Source: Acidobacteriota bacterium (GTDB taxonomy: Bacteria; Acidobacteriota; Blastocatellia; RBC074). Taken from it: 35,145 nt of DNA. Positions 11,101-17,918 of the stretch are shown here, one piece after another. Positions within the stretch are counted from its first letter, which is position 1. Each line of letters starts with the position of its first letter. Below the pieces are notes generated by a model. The model was given only the letters and a program-made list of their open reading frames with translations, was not told the origin of the DNA and did not search any database. The position numbers and the translations under genes were made by a program. The stretch lies in the NCBI GenBank assembly GCA_016789605.1, contig JAEUQO010000039.1, positions 1-35,145 of the forward strand, read 5' to 3'.

Positions 11101-11379
11101 TGTGCCGTTGCCTGTTCCCGAAGCTCCCGCCGAAATCGTGACCCAGGGGACATTGCTTGTCGCTGTCCAAGCGCAAGAGCTCTCTGATGTCGTGACCTTT
11201 ACACTACCTAATCCCGCGCCGCTGGCAAAATTTCTGCTTGTGGTCGAAAGCGAATAGCTGCAGACAGCAGCGCTGCTGAACGATTGGAGTGGCAGCGATG
11301 ACCAGCTCGCGAAAAATGAAAAGATCAAAAAACTTAGACCACAGAGCAACGCGAACCGGGAAGCAATAGAAACTTTCAT
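8152..11379 (-). CDS. N-terminal part of RHS giant: BACON, three RLLDTR repeats, PKD-like and carboxypeptidase-regulatory domains
   Basis: The 1075-residue product starts with a signal peptide (MKVSIASRFALLCGLSFLIF). Residues about 40-126 look like a BACON domain (SCAWTATSNVPWVTI, SGTLTIAGQSFTVNQ). Residues about 129-530 are three repeats of about 135 residues each, running from RPVRLLDTRPGQGNCD to IDVIVDISGYYAP. Residues about 531-712 are two PKD/REJ-like Ig folds (PTADAGADQTIALSD, VNAGSDQVVTLPSTTF). From about 758 there is a carboxypeptidase-regulatory-like fold (LRGRVLDKNNQPLSLVKITV). This is followed by the region that usually leads into the RHS shell (YNENFLNFPVGVDIPSGAYD). It stops at TGA 8152-8154 just after a Pro-rich stretch. 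As it stands the product would be a secreted carrier without its RHS shell. The RLLDTR block is a near copy of that in the gene upstream. Confidence 0.85.
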   Translation of the reverse strand: MKVSIASRFALLCGLSFLIFSFFASWSSLPLQSFSSAAVCSYSLSTTSRNFASGAGLGSVKVTTSESSCAWTATSNVPWVTISAGASGTGNGTVSYTVALNPTTATRSGTLTIAGQSFTVNQDAGTLALQFYPLPRPVRLLDTRPGQGNCDSVNAPIAAGTSLATLARMNCEGITIPTQAQAVVGNITVINQTAQTGFLTLYPTGVSLPLAANMIYGPSGILANNFTVGLSGNGEFSIFGERTIDVIVDISGYYAPPGTGGLYYHPLAKPVRLLDTRPSQGNCDNIAAPIAAGTSLTTLARATCEGVTIPAAAQAIVGNATVINGSGQTGYLTIFPDGVTAPLAANLVYFPGNILSNAFTVGLSNDGKFNIFGERTIDMVVDVAGYYSTEANDANGAGLLFNPLPRPLRILDTRASQGNCDSVGTPITAGTSIAAPGRLTCEGLTIPATAQTVLGNVTVINQTAQAGFLTLYPDGVAQPLAANMVYFPGQILSNAFVVGLNASTGQYRVFAERTLEAIVDVSGFFAPSATNLAPTADAGADQTIALSDIALLTGAVSDDGLPLNTLTVTWSQVSGPGLVTFGNANQIATTATFSQSGVYVLRLTANDSLLSAQDELTITVNGGPLAVNAGSDQVVTLPSTTFLLGTVTGGNGLVTTSWSKLSGPGTVLFSNASATTTTAIIGANGVYVLRLSATDTQGTVNDDVQVTVNADPTPPPPNPATVAPVLDLTVATTIGTATSFLYTGANPIQTGVAPGVINPVRAAVLRGRVLDKNNQPLSLVKITVLNHPEFGQTFSRADGKFDLAVNGGNVLTVQYEKLGYQTLQRTNNVPWQDYGGIPDAVLIGYDANVTRVDLLASTPVQIAQSSLSTDTAGTRRTTLLFKQGTTATMKLPGGAMAGLDKLHVRATEFTVGANGLNTMPGTLPANSAYTYAVEYSIDEAVAAGALETTFSQPVAQYNENFLNFPVGVDIPSGAYDRTTGQWIASASGRVVKILSITSGTANLDVTGSGQPATQAQYDALDINVAERQTLATLYAINQSLWRVPVIHFSPWDSNWPISPPPNSEPPSNPPPQCDT
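9790..10995 (-). repeat. Triple RLLDTR repeat block, copy 1
   Basis: Three tandem coding units of about 400 bases each encode RLLDTR...VDxxGYxxP modules. Unit by unit they match the three units at 11646-12836 better than they match each other. For example, unit 2 in both copies has TVINGSGQTGYLTI and DGKFNIF, and unit 3 in both has RPLRILDTRASQGNCD. This indicates duplication of the whole block. Confidence 0.85.
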
Positions 11380-11642
11380 AGCAGGCTCTAAAGGCGGTTA
11401 AGGTTGCAGGGCAAATGTCTGAACGCGTTATTAGACGGTGCAGCAATTGCTCTGATTATTGGTTGAAGCGTTTCGGGAGAAAGAAGGTGGGCAGATACGC
11501 GTCCGCCTATCCACAGGCAGAGTAGGGAGTTCGCGGCAGGAAATCTGGAAAAAAACGTGAAGTATTTCGGAAAAGTGCTGTAAACAAACCTGCGAGGCAG
11601 TCATAACGTGGCTGCCTCGCAGGAAAGTGTGGGGATTTGCGC
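11380..11642. other. Intergenic region between the two RLLDTR genes
   Basis: These 263 bases hold the hairpin terminator at 11589-11623 and the promoter region of the RHS gene. The ATG at 11379 has only a weak upstream purine stretch (AGAG). No coding sequence was recognised. Confidence 0.5.
11589..11623 (-). terminator. Intrinsic terminator of the FG-GAP/Ig gene
   Basis: A perfect 12-base inverted repeat (CCTGCGAGGCAG at 11589-11600 and CTGCCTCGCAGG at 11612-11623) surrounds an 11-base loop. It begins 20 bases past the stop of the gene at 11643. On the minus strand it is followed by TTTGTTTA, a modest U-rich tract. It should isolate this gene from the RHS gene downstream. Confidence 0.75.
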
Positions 11643-14600
11643 TTACGGTGCGAAATAGCCCGAAACGTCAACGATGGCCTCAAGCGTTCGTTCGGCATAA
11701 ATGCGGTACTGTCCGTCTGTTCCATTCAGACCGACAACGAACGCGTTTGAGAGCACCTTGCCAGGGAAATAGACCAGGTTGGCGGTCACGGGCAGTGATT
11801 GGCCATCAGGGTACATCGTCAGGAATCCGGTTTGGCCGCTCAAGTTAATGATCGTGACATTTCCCAACACGGTTTGCGCGGTATTGGGAATCGTCAGGCT
11901 TTCGCAAGTCAGGCGCCCAGGAGCTGCGATAGACGTATCGCCTGTGATCGGCGCCGCGACATTGTCGCAATTGCCCTGACTGGCGCGGGTGTCCAGAATG
12001 CGCAAGGGGCGCGAAAGCGGATTGAGCAGCAAGCCTGCGCCATTCACATCTGAAATTTCCGTGCTGTAATACCCGGCGATATCCACGACCATATCAATCG
12101 TTCTTTCGGCAAAGATGTTGAACTTCCCGTCGTTGCTCAGGCCGACCGTGAAGGCATTCGACAGCACATTGCCAGGGAAGTACACAATGTTGGCCGCCAG
12201 CGGTGCTGATACGCCATCCGGGTAGATTGTCAGATAACCGGTTTGCCCGGAACCGTTGATGACCGTGGCATTGCCGACGATGGCTTTGGCGGATGCCGGG
12301 ATGGTCAATCCTTCACAGGTTGTGCGCGCCAGCGTGGTCAACGACGTGCCTGTTTGGATCGGTGTCGAGATGTTGTCGCAGTTCCCAAAGCTGCGCGTGT
12401 CTAGCAGGCGAACAGGTTTGGGAAGTGGGTGATAAAACAACGCGCCGGTATCGGGAGGAGCGAAATAGCCGCTGATGTCTACGATGACGTCAATCGTACG
12501 TTCACCGAAGATGTTGAACTTGCCATCATTGCTTAGGCCGACCGTGAAGTTGTTGGCCAGAATTTGTCCTGGCTCGTAAATCAGATTGGCCGCCAGCGGA
12601 ACCTGTTGCCCATCCGGGTAAATGGTCAGATAGCCCAGTTGCGCCGTTTGATTAATCACGGTGATGTTGCCCACCACAGCCTTGGCGGTGGACGGTATTG
12701 TGATGCTTTCACAGGTTGTACGCGCCAATGTCGTGATGGAAGTTCCGGCGGCAATGGGAGCCGCCACATTGTCGCAATTGCCTTGGCCAGGGCGTGTGTC
12801 GAGCAACCGCACCGGACGTGCCAATGGATAAAACTGCAATCCGCTGCCGCTGATTATCACGGTATAACTGCGCTCTCCGAAACAGCCATTTTGATCCGTG
12901 GCACGAATCGTAAAGGCAAATGTACCGGCGGTCGTTGGCAGGCCAGCCAGGACGCCGGTTTGCGAATTCAGCGCCAGGCCGTTTGGCAAGGTTCCGCTAT
13001 GACTCCAGGTGATTGTGCCAATGCCGGAAGTTTGCGAGAACGATTGTGAGTAATTGCTGCCAACAAACCCGTTCGTTGCCGTAGAGGGATTCACGGCGAT
13101 GGATTGGCAGGAAATCTGTAGCGTGTAATCGCGCATACCAGCACAGCCATTGCTGTCAGTGGCTTTGATCGTGATGGGGAAAGAGCCAGCCTGTGTCGGG
13201 ATACCCGATAGCGTATTGCCCACTAAGTTCAGACCCGCAGGAAGCGTGCCAATCACACTGAACGTGACTGATCCGACACCGTTCGCTTGAGAGAACATTT
13301 CGCTATAAGACGTTCCCGCCACCCCGGCGCTGATACTGGGTGGGCCAACGGAAATCGTTTGGCAATTGATCACCAGAGTGTAATTACTCATTCCGGTGCA
13401 ACCAAAGCTATCCGTCGCTTTGACCGTTATTGGGAAGCTGCCCGATTGACTGGGCACACCGGACAATGTGTTGCCTGAGAAGGTCACACCCGTCGGAAGC
13501 GTCCCCAGCACACTCAATGTGACAGAGCCAAGTCCGCCCGATTGCGAAAATGTTTCGGTGTAAAAATTGCCGACGACGCCAGCGGAAATGGTTCCCGGGT
13601 TGACAGTGATCAGGGGGCAGTTGACCACAAGCGTGTAATCACGCATCCCGGTACAACCGTTAGCGTCGGTGGCTTTGACCGTGATCGGAAAGCTGCCTGA
13701 TTGCGTCGGCGTACCCGAAAGAATATTGTCGGCGAGTGACAACCCTGAGGGCAGTGCGCCCATTAAGCTGAACGTGACCGCGCCAATGCCTCCTGTTTGT
13801 GAAAAGGTTTGGCTGTAAAAGCTGTTGACGACACCGGTCGCGATATTGGTGGGGCCGACGTCAATAGCCTGACAATTGACGGTTAGCGTGTAATTCCGAC
13901 TGCCGCTGCATCCATAAAAGTCTGTCGCATTGATCGTGATCGGGAAGCTACCCGGCTGGGATGGCGTACCCGAAAGTGTGGCGTTTGCGAATGACATGCC
14001 GGTCGGCAAAGCACCCGTTAAGCTCACGTTGTAAGGCGCGATGCCGCCTGAAACCGTGAAGTTTTGATTGGTATAGGCTGTGCCAACTGTTCCCGCAGCG
14101 ATTGAGTTGGGCGAAATCGTAAACGGCATACAGCCACTGCAGCCGTTAAGCAAAACTGTGATCGTGTCGTCACCACCGTCAGGTGTCGCTACGTCTGGTT
14201 TGTTGTCTTCGTTTAGATCGGCAACGGCAATGTGCGTTGGCAGCCGCCCCTTGGTGAGTAAATAGCTTTGCCCAAAGGTGCCATCTCCGTTACCGAGGCG
14301 AACCGTTGTGTTGGCAGAGTTCTCGTTTGAGACCGCAATGTCCTGCTTGCCATCCAAATTCAAATCGCCCACTGCCACGCCCATTGGCGCGGCTCCCACG
14401 CTATATGGCGATCCTGACGGTTGGCTGAATCCGCCATTTCCGTTGCCCAACAGAATGATCATGTTGTTACTGACACGATTGGTCACCGCCATATCAATGT
14501 TGGCGTCTGCATTGAAATGACCCAATGCGATGTACGACGTGAATTGCCCCGAACTGATCGCCGAACCAAATTGTGTGAACCCGCCGTTGCCATCGCCCAG

Positions 14601-15479
14601 ATAAATTCTGACGGTGCCTTCGCCGATGTTCGCGACTGCCAGATCGAAATGGTTATCGTTGTTAAACTTCGCCACGACGGTTTGAAACGGCGCGCCGCCG
14701 CCGGCCAACGGCGACCCGCTCGCCGGGCTGAAGGTTCCGTTGCCGTTGCCCAACAAGATGGAAAGATTGTTTGATCCTCCATTGCTAACTGCCAGGTCGA
14801 GATTGTTGTCGCCGTTAAAGTAGCCTTTCACCACAGCACGCGGGGACGACCCGACCGTGATCGGGGAACCGGAAGCGTTGCTAAAAGTTCCGTCGCCGTT
14901 GCCCAGCAAAATGTGCATGTTGTTGCTGATCTGATTGGTAACGGCCAGGTCCTGTTTGGTGTCGTTGTTGTAATCACCAATTTCCGCGGTTACTGGCTGC
15001 GTCCCTACCGTAATTGCCGGGCCAGTTACGGTGAAACTGCCGGTGCCGTTGCCCAGCAGGATAGAGATGGTTCCTGCGTCATAATTCGTCGTCACCATGT
15101 CTATGTGTGTGTCGGCATTGAGATATCCAAGCGCGACGTAGTGCGGATTGTCTCCGACCGTAATCGGAGAATTCGGGCCATTGTTGAATGTTGGTGTCGA
15201 GCAACCGGCGAGGGGAGCATTGATCTCTTTGGGTGTGGTCGCCGAAGGAGCAAGCCAGGTCTTGGTTGTGTCAGTGGTTTGAAGAGACAGCCCGGACGGA
15301 GCGATCCCTTCAGGCCCCTCAGGCCCCTCGGGGTGGGCGCTGGCTTGCGCCGCCAGTTGGTTGGTGGCTGTTGAGGCATTTCCCGCGCGCGCCAAAAAAT
15401 TAAACTTCGCGGGTAACGAGATTATCACCAGCAACAACAGCACCAATGCAAAAAATGCCTGTGTTTTCAACTTCATCAA
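11643..15479 (-). CDS. Secreted FG-GAP propeller/Ig-like/RLLDTR repeat protein
   Basis: The 1278-residue protein starts at ATG 15479 after AGGAGG. It has a signal peptide (MKLKTQAFFALVLLLLVIIS). A short GPE-rich stretch follows. Residues about 100-465 are seven FG-GAP/VCBS-type units (DYNNDTKQDLAVTNQISN, ILLGNGDGTF), which fits one seven-bladed propeller; the acidic NxDxxxD loops suggest calcium binding. Residues about 468-880 are five Ig-like 'putative Ig' (He_PIG-type) repeats of about 82 residues (GTVGTAYTNQNFTVSGGIAP, LPTGMSFANATLSGTPSQPG, TVNC). From 882 to the C-terminus are three RLLDTR modules ending in VDVSGYFAP. Such architectures occur in exported or surface-attached proteins, but no sorting signal is visible. 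The function is unknown; adhesion or polymer binding is inference. The C-terminal block is shared with the RHS gene next door. Confidence 0.88.
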   Translation of the reverse strand: MMKLKTQAFFALVLLLLVIISLPAKFNFLARAGNASTATNQLAAQASAHPEGPEGPEGIAPSGLSLQTTDTTKTWLAPSATTPKEINAPLAGCSTPTFNNGPNSPITVGDNPHYVALGYLNADTHIDMVTTNYDAGTISILLGNGTGSFTVTGPAITVGTQPVTAEIGDYNNDTKQDLAVTNQISNNMHILLGNGDGTFSNASGSPITVGSSPRAVVKGYFNGDNNLDLAVSNGGSNNLSILLGNGNGTFSPASGSPLAGGGAPFQTVVAKFNNDNHFDLAVANIGEGTVRIYLGDGNGGFTQFGSAISSGQFTSYIALGHFNADANIDMAVTNRVSNNMIILLGNGNGGFSQPSGSPYSVGAAPMGVAVGDLNLDGKQDIAVSNENSANTTVRLGNGDGTFGQSYLLTKGRLPTHIAVADLNEDNKPDVATPDGGDDTITVLLNGCSGCMPFTISPNSIAAGTVGTAYTNQNFTVSGGIAPYNVSLTGALPTGMSFANATLSGTPSQPGSFPITINATDFYGCSGSRNYTLTVNCQAIDVGPTNIATGVVNSFYSQTFSQTGGIGAVTFSLMGALPSGLSLADNILSGTPTQSGSFPITVKATDANGCTGMRDYTLVVNCPLITVNPGTISAGVVGNFYTETFSQSGGLGSVTLSVLGTLPTGVTFSGNTLSGVPSQSGSFPITVKATDSFGCTGMSNYTLVINCQTISVGPPSISAGVAGTSYSEMFSQANGVGSVTFSVIGTLPAGLNLVGNTLSGIPTQAGSFPITIKATDSNGCAGMRDYTLQISCQSIAVNPSTATNGFVGSNYSQSFSQTSGIGTITWSHSGTLPNGLALNSQTGVLAGLPTTAGTFAFTIRATDQNGCFGERSYTVIISGSGLQFYPLARPVRLLDTRPGQGNCDNVAAPIAAGTSITTLARTTCESITIPSTAKAVVGNITVINQTAQLGYLTIYPDGQQVPLAANLIYEPGQILANNFTVGLSNDGKFNIFGERTIDVIVDISGYFAPPDTGALFYHPLPKPVRLLDTRSFGNCDNISTPIQTGTSLTTLARTTCEGLTIPASAKAIVGNATVINGSGQTGYLTIYPDGVSAPLAANIVYFPGNVLSNAFTVGLSNDGKFNIFAERTIDMVVDIAGYYSTEISDVNGAGLLLNPLSRPLRILDTRASQGNCDNVAAPITGDTSIAAPGRLTCESLTIPNTAQTVLGNVTIINLSGQTGFLTMYPDGQSLPVTANLVYFPGKVLSNAFVVGLNGTDGQYRIYAERTLEAIVDVSGYFAP
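11646..12836 (-). repeat. Triple RLLDTR repeat block, copy 2
   Basis: This copy encodes the C-terminal 397 residues of the FG-GAP/Ig protein. It is collinear with 9790-10995. Phrases such as VYFPGNVLSNAFTVGLSNDG recur with one or two changes, as do long nucleotide stretches. The two blocks lie in directly neighbouring genes. Confidence 0.85.
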
Positions 15480-16171
15480 TGGAGTTCCTCCTAAAGACAG
15501 TCTTCCCCCCGCACGGCAAGGTGGCGTGGGAAAGCATCCCGCCGTGTGTCGGTTACCTTTTGCGTTCAGATTCCTAAATTGTAGATGTCCTGCCCTTATA
15601 GGCAGCCTAGCGCCGGATACTAGGTTTCAAAGGGATTCTTTATACGGGGTCGGAATGTGGCTGGCTTGTTGTTACAAACACACGTTGTGATCAAAGATGT
15701 GCGTGATTCCAGTGAGGTTTCAGCCAATTGTGGGATGTGGCTTGCTAACGCCACAAACTGGCTGTAATCGAGCAATGGCTCAATGTAAGAGATCAATCAC
15801 CACATCACAAATCTCGAATGCTGTGAGCGTCATTTTGCCCTTTCACCATCGCCAACCCAACCCAAAGACAAAACGTTGTTCGAAATTTGCAGACGAGCTT
15901 ATACCATAGCCTTAGTCATAATGTCCTAGGGAGAGTGACAGGATGTCCTACTTTTTTTGTCGGAAAATCGGAGAGTGGCACAGATGTTAGAACTTTGGGT
16001 GAGAATTTTGCTGAAATTTGCTGGTTGGCAAATGCTGAAGGGGGTTAACCGTGGGCATGATGACCCGGCGAGTTGTTCACTTCTTTTCAGTCGGGCGGAT
16101 AGTGGCAAATGCCTCTATCCGCCCACGAATGGGATTTCCGATCAGGAGGTTGGTTAGCGCACTGGCTTCAG
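15480..16171. other. 692-base intergenic region with hairpins and a possible IS-end remnant
   Basis: No convincing gene lies here. The promoter of the gene starting at 15479 must be within it. Visible structure includes an imperfect stem-loop at 15721-15764 (outer arms CAGCCA and TGGCTG). There is also a direct repeat ATGTCCTA at 15921-15928 and 15943-15950, and a perfect hairpin at 16093-16124. The stretch TGTCCTAGGGAGAGTGACA resembles the repeat-rich ends of some insertion sequences, but no transposase is present. Confidence 0.4.
16093..16124 (-). terminator. Hairpin downstream of the DUF4384-like gene
   Basis: GGGCGGATAG (16093-16102) and CTATCCGCCC (16115-16124) form a perfect ten-base stem with a 12-base loop. 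It lies 47 bases past the stop at 16172. There is no U-tract on the minus-strand side, so a termination role is plausible by position only. Confidence 0.45.
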
Positions 16172-17101
16172 TTATTTGCCCACGTTGAGCGGAAGCTTTA
16201 CCAGTAAGGGGCGTCCCGGTTTGGCTGCGACGCGAAAGACAGTTTGCGGCAAGGGATCGGCATTGGTCAGGCGTTGTTTGCGCGTTCCGGCGGCCAGTTC
16301 ACGCGAAGAATACAATTGACCTGCGCCGCCTTCGAGTTCAGCTTGTTCGACTTGTGTCGCCCATTGTTTTTCCCACTCTTCGACCTGAGCGCGGGGCAAC
16401 AGGATCGGTTCGTAATCCCCTTCGGCATTGCGCGTCGCTTTCGGAAGGTCTTTCAATGGCGTAGGCGTAACGAGCACGGTTAACAATTCAGCCACTTGCC
16501 GAGATTTCCCGGTCGTGTCCAGCGGTTGCACTTCGAAATAGGGGTCTTCGCCCACCTTGGGAATTTCGATGACGCGGCCTTTGCTGACGCGATTGTCATC
16601 CGCGACTGGATCGAGCGGATAGATCAGATACGGATCGCTAAAGCTGCCGTCTTCGTATTGCTCGCGATCAATCACATACAAAAAGCCGGAGCGCGGAACT
16701 TCCAGGCTCAAGCGGACTTTTTGACCGGGAGAGAACTTGGTTGACGCCTCGACGCGCTTGGCGATGAGGTTGGTCTTTTTGCCGGTTTTGGGCACCAGAA
16801 TGCGTTCGCCTTCTTGCTCTTTGGGATTATTGGCCGCAGGCGGTGTGACCAGCCAGATGGTGATGCCCAAGACAGAATCGTTTGCGGCGACTGTTTCAGA
16901 CAAGGCCGGAGACGTGCGGCGATAGCGTATGGCGACAGGTTTGGGTTTGCTTGGTTTAGCTGCGGGAGGCCTGAAATTCGGTGGCCAGAAACGGCGCGCG
17001 GTATCTTCGTCTTGAGTTTGGGCAAATGCGTTGGGCGCTAGCAGCGCCGCCAGACAAACAGCCAGTGCGAAAAACGCCTTCTGAAGATTTGACCTGCACA
17101 T
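16172..17101 (-). CDS. Exported DUF4384-like protein
   Basis: The 309-residue product starts at ATG 17101, chosen because AAGGAGA precedes it and a signal peptide begins there (MCRSNLQKAFFALAVCLAAL, Ala-x-Ala before QTQ). An upstream extension to 17206 would hide the signal peptide. Residues about 75-215 resemble DUF4384: a charged lead-in, then FSPGQKVRLSLEVPRSGFLY, VIDREQYEDGS and LIYPLDPVADDN. This beta-sandwich domain is often attached to caspase-like proteases or kinases. The C-terminal third is Glu/Arg-rich and may be helical. It is the last gene of the CHAT/TonB-like/DUF4384 run, 109 bases after the gene before it. A related domain is fused to the kinase at 24824-26656. A periplasmic sensing or scaffold role is inference. 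Confidence 0.75.
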   Translation of the reverse strand: MCRSNLQKAFFALAVCLAALLAPNAFAQTQDEDTARRFWPPNFRPPAAKPSKPKPVAIRYRRTSPALSETVAANDSVLGITIWLVTPPAANNPKEQEGERILVPKTGKKTNLIAKRVEASTKFSPGQKVRLSLEVPRSGFLYVIDREQYEDGSFSDPYLIYPLDPVADDNRVSKGRVIEIPKVGEDPYFEVQPLDTTGKSRQVAELLTVLVTPTPLKDLPKATRNAEGDYEPILLPRAQVEEWEKQWATQVEQAELEGGAGQLYSSRELAAGTRKQRLTNADPLPQTVFRVAAKPGRPLLVKLPLNVGK

Positions 17102-17162
17102 CTTGGGTTCTCCTTCTGCTTGATGCTGGTGCTTGATGTTGACTGAGCAAGGGCGGGCATAG

Positions 17163-17184
17163 TTTGCCCGAAGGCCAGGGCAAA
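17163..17184. other. Short stem-loop between the TonB-C-like and DUF4384-like genes
   Basis: TTTGCCC (17163-17169) and GGGCAAA (17178-17184) can pair around an eight-base loop. No U-tract follows on the minus strand, so it need not end transcription. It could be an attenuator or a processing site, or chance. Confidence 0.3.
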
Positions 17185-17210
17185 TCAAAGCCCAATCAAC
17201 GATCACGCGT

Positions 17211-17873
17211 TCAATACAAACTGAAGCCGAACTCGATATTCAACCGCACGGAAACAAACGCGCCGTCTTTGACCGCAGGCAAAAACAGGATTTGCTTGGC
17301 CGCTTCAATGGCGGTTTCCGTCAAACCATCCGGCAAGCCCCTGACCACGCGCAAAGTGCTGACGGTTCCATCGGCTTGAAACACGGCAGAGAGCAACACG
17401 TTGCCTTGAATTTTGTTTTGCCGAGCTTCTTCGGTGTAAAGCGCTTTGATGCGGCGTACGACGACGGGCCGCAGTTTGCTGTCGGTCAGCGGAATGCGTG
17501 GCGAATCGCCTGGGGCGCTATGCAGTACAGCAAGATAGTCGCGGCCTGTGTGGACGACATCGTCGGTTAATTTGGCGCGATCGTCGTCTGACAGCAGAAA
17601 TTTCTTATTGTTGGTTCGATAGCGCATTTCGGCGTCGGCCTTGAAGGCTTCTTCTTTGCGCAATTGCGCGGCAGTTGCGGTGCGGCCTGCCTGGCGTAAT
17701 TTTTCCCACCATTGACAGACTTCGGGCGCGCATTCGGCAGTGGCGGCAGGGATTTCAAAATGCGCAGGGATCGTTTGTGGCGCTGGAGGAATTTGCGCGA
17801 ACGCACTGGCAGGCAAAAAGAGCAAGCCAAAAAGAGTGAACACGCGTGCAAAACGGCTGAGGTTGCTGCGCAT
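17211..17873 (-). CDS. Exported TonB C-terminal-domain protein
   Basis: The 220-residue product starts at ATG 17873 after AAAGGA. Residues 1-27 are a cleavable signal peptide (VFTLFGLLFLPASAFAQ). Residues about 30-130 are a charged, helical stretch with two Cys (ECAPEVCQWW). Residues about 135-220 match the TonB C-terminal fold (RIKALYTEEARQNKIQGNVL, ADGTVSTLRVVRGLPDGLTE, AIEAAKQILFLPAVKDG). Unlike a classic TonB, there is no retained N-terminal anchor and no long Pro-rich spacer. It is therefore likely a free periplasmic TonB-C-like protein, not an energy transducer. It starts 45 bases after the CHAT gene ends, so the two are probably co-transcribed. Confidence 0.85.
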   Translation of the reverse strand: MRSNLSRFARVFTLFGLLFLPASAFAQIPPAPQTIPAHFEIPAATAECAPEVCQWWEKLRQAGRTATAAQLRKEEAFKADAEMRYRTNNKKFLLSDDDRAKLTDDVVHTGRDYLAVLHSAPGDSPRIPLTDSKLRPVVVRRIKALYTEEARQNKIQGNVLLSAVFQADGTVSTLRVVRGLPDGLTETAIEAAKQILFLPAVKDGAFVSVRLNIEFGFSLY

Positions 17874-17918
17874 AAGAGTTTTCCTTTCTGCGGATGAGTT
17901 ACTGAGTGTGGCGAATGG

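Larger units (their letters stand above)
3556..11379 (-). pseudogene. Full-length RHS/NHL teneurin-like gene interrupted by one in-frame TGA
   Basis: The reading frame from ATG 11379 to the stop at 3556 is 2608 codons long and is open except for a single TGA at 8152-8154. Both sides share a frame. The 67 codons between the TGA and the next possible start (GTG 7950) encode typical RHS-entry sequence, including GNQTLGEELNLIGTPFQLRY. This conserved piece joins the N-terminal carrier region to the repeat region in such proteins. The simplest reading is one ancestral protein of about 2600 residues with a nonsense mutation or a base-calling error. TGA is used as a normal stop by neighbouring genes (for example the genes ending at 33131, 33134 and 34919), so a changed genetic code is unlikely. 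The two halves are described separately. Confidence 0.75.

Noticed and set aside
15480..15700. c-di-GMP or other riboswitch in front of the surface genes
   Set aside because: I looked for the conserved core words upstream of the surface genes starting at 1354, 11379, 15479 and 23785 and did not find them.
15957..16157. 66-codon plus-strand ORF in the gene-free stretch
   Set aside because: It has no recognisable domain and covers the hairpin at 16093-16124.
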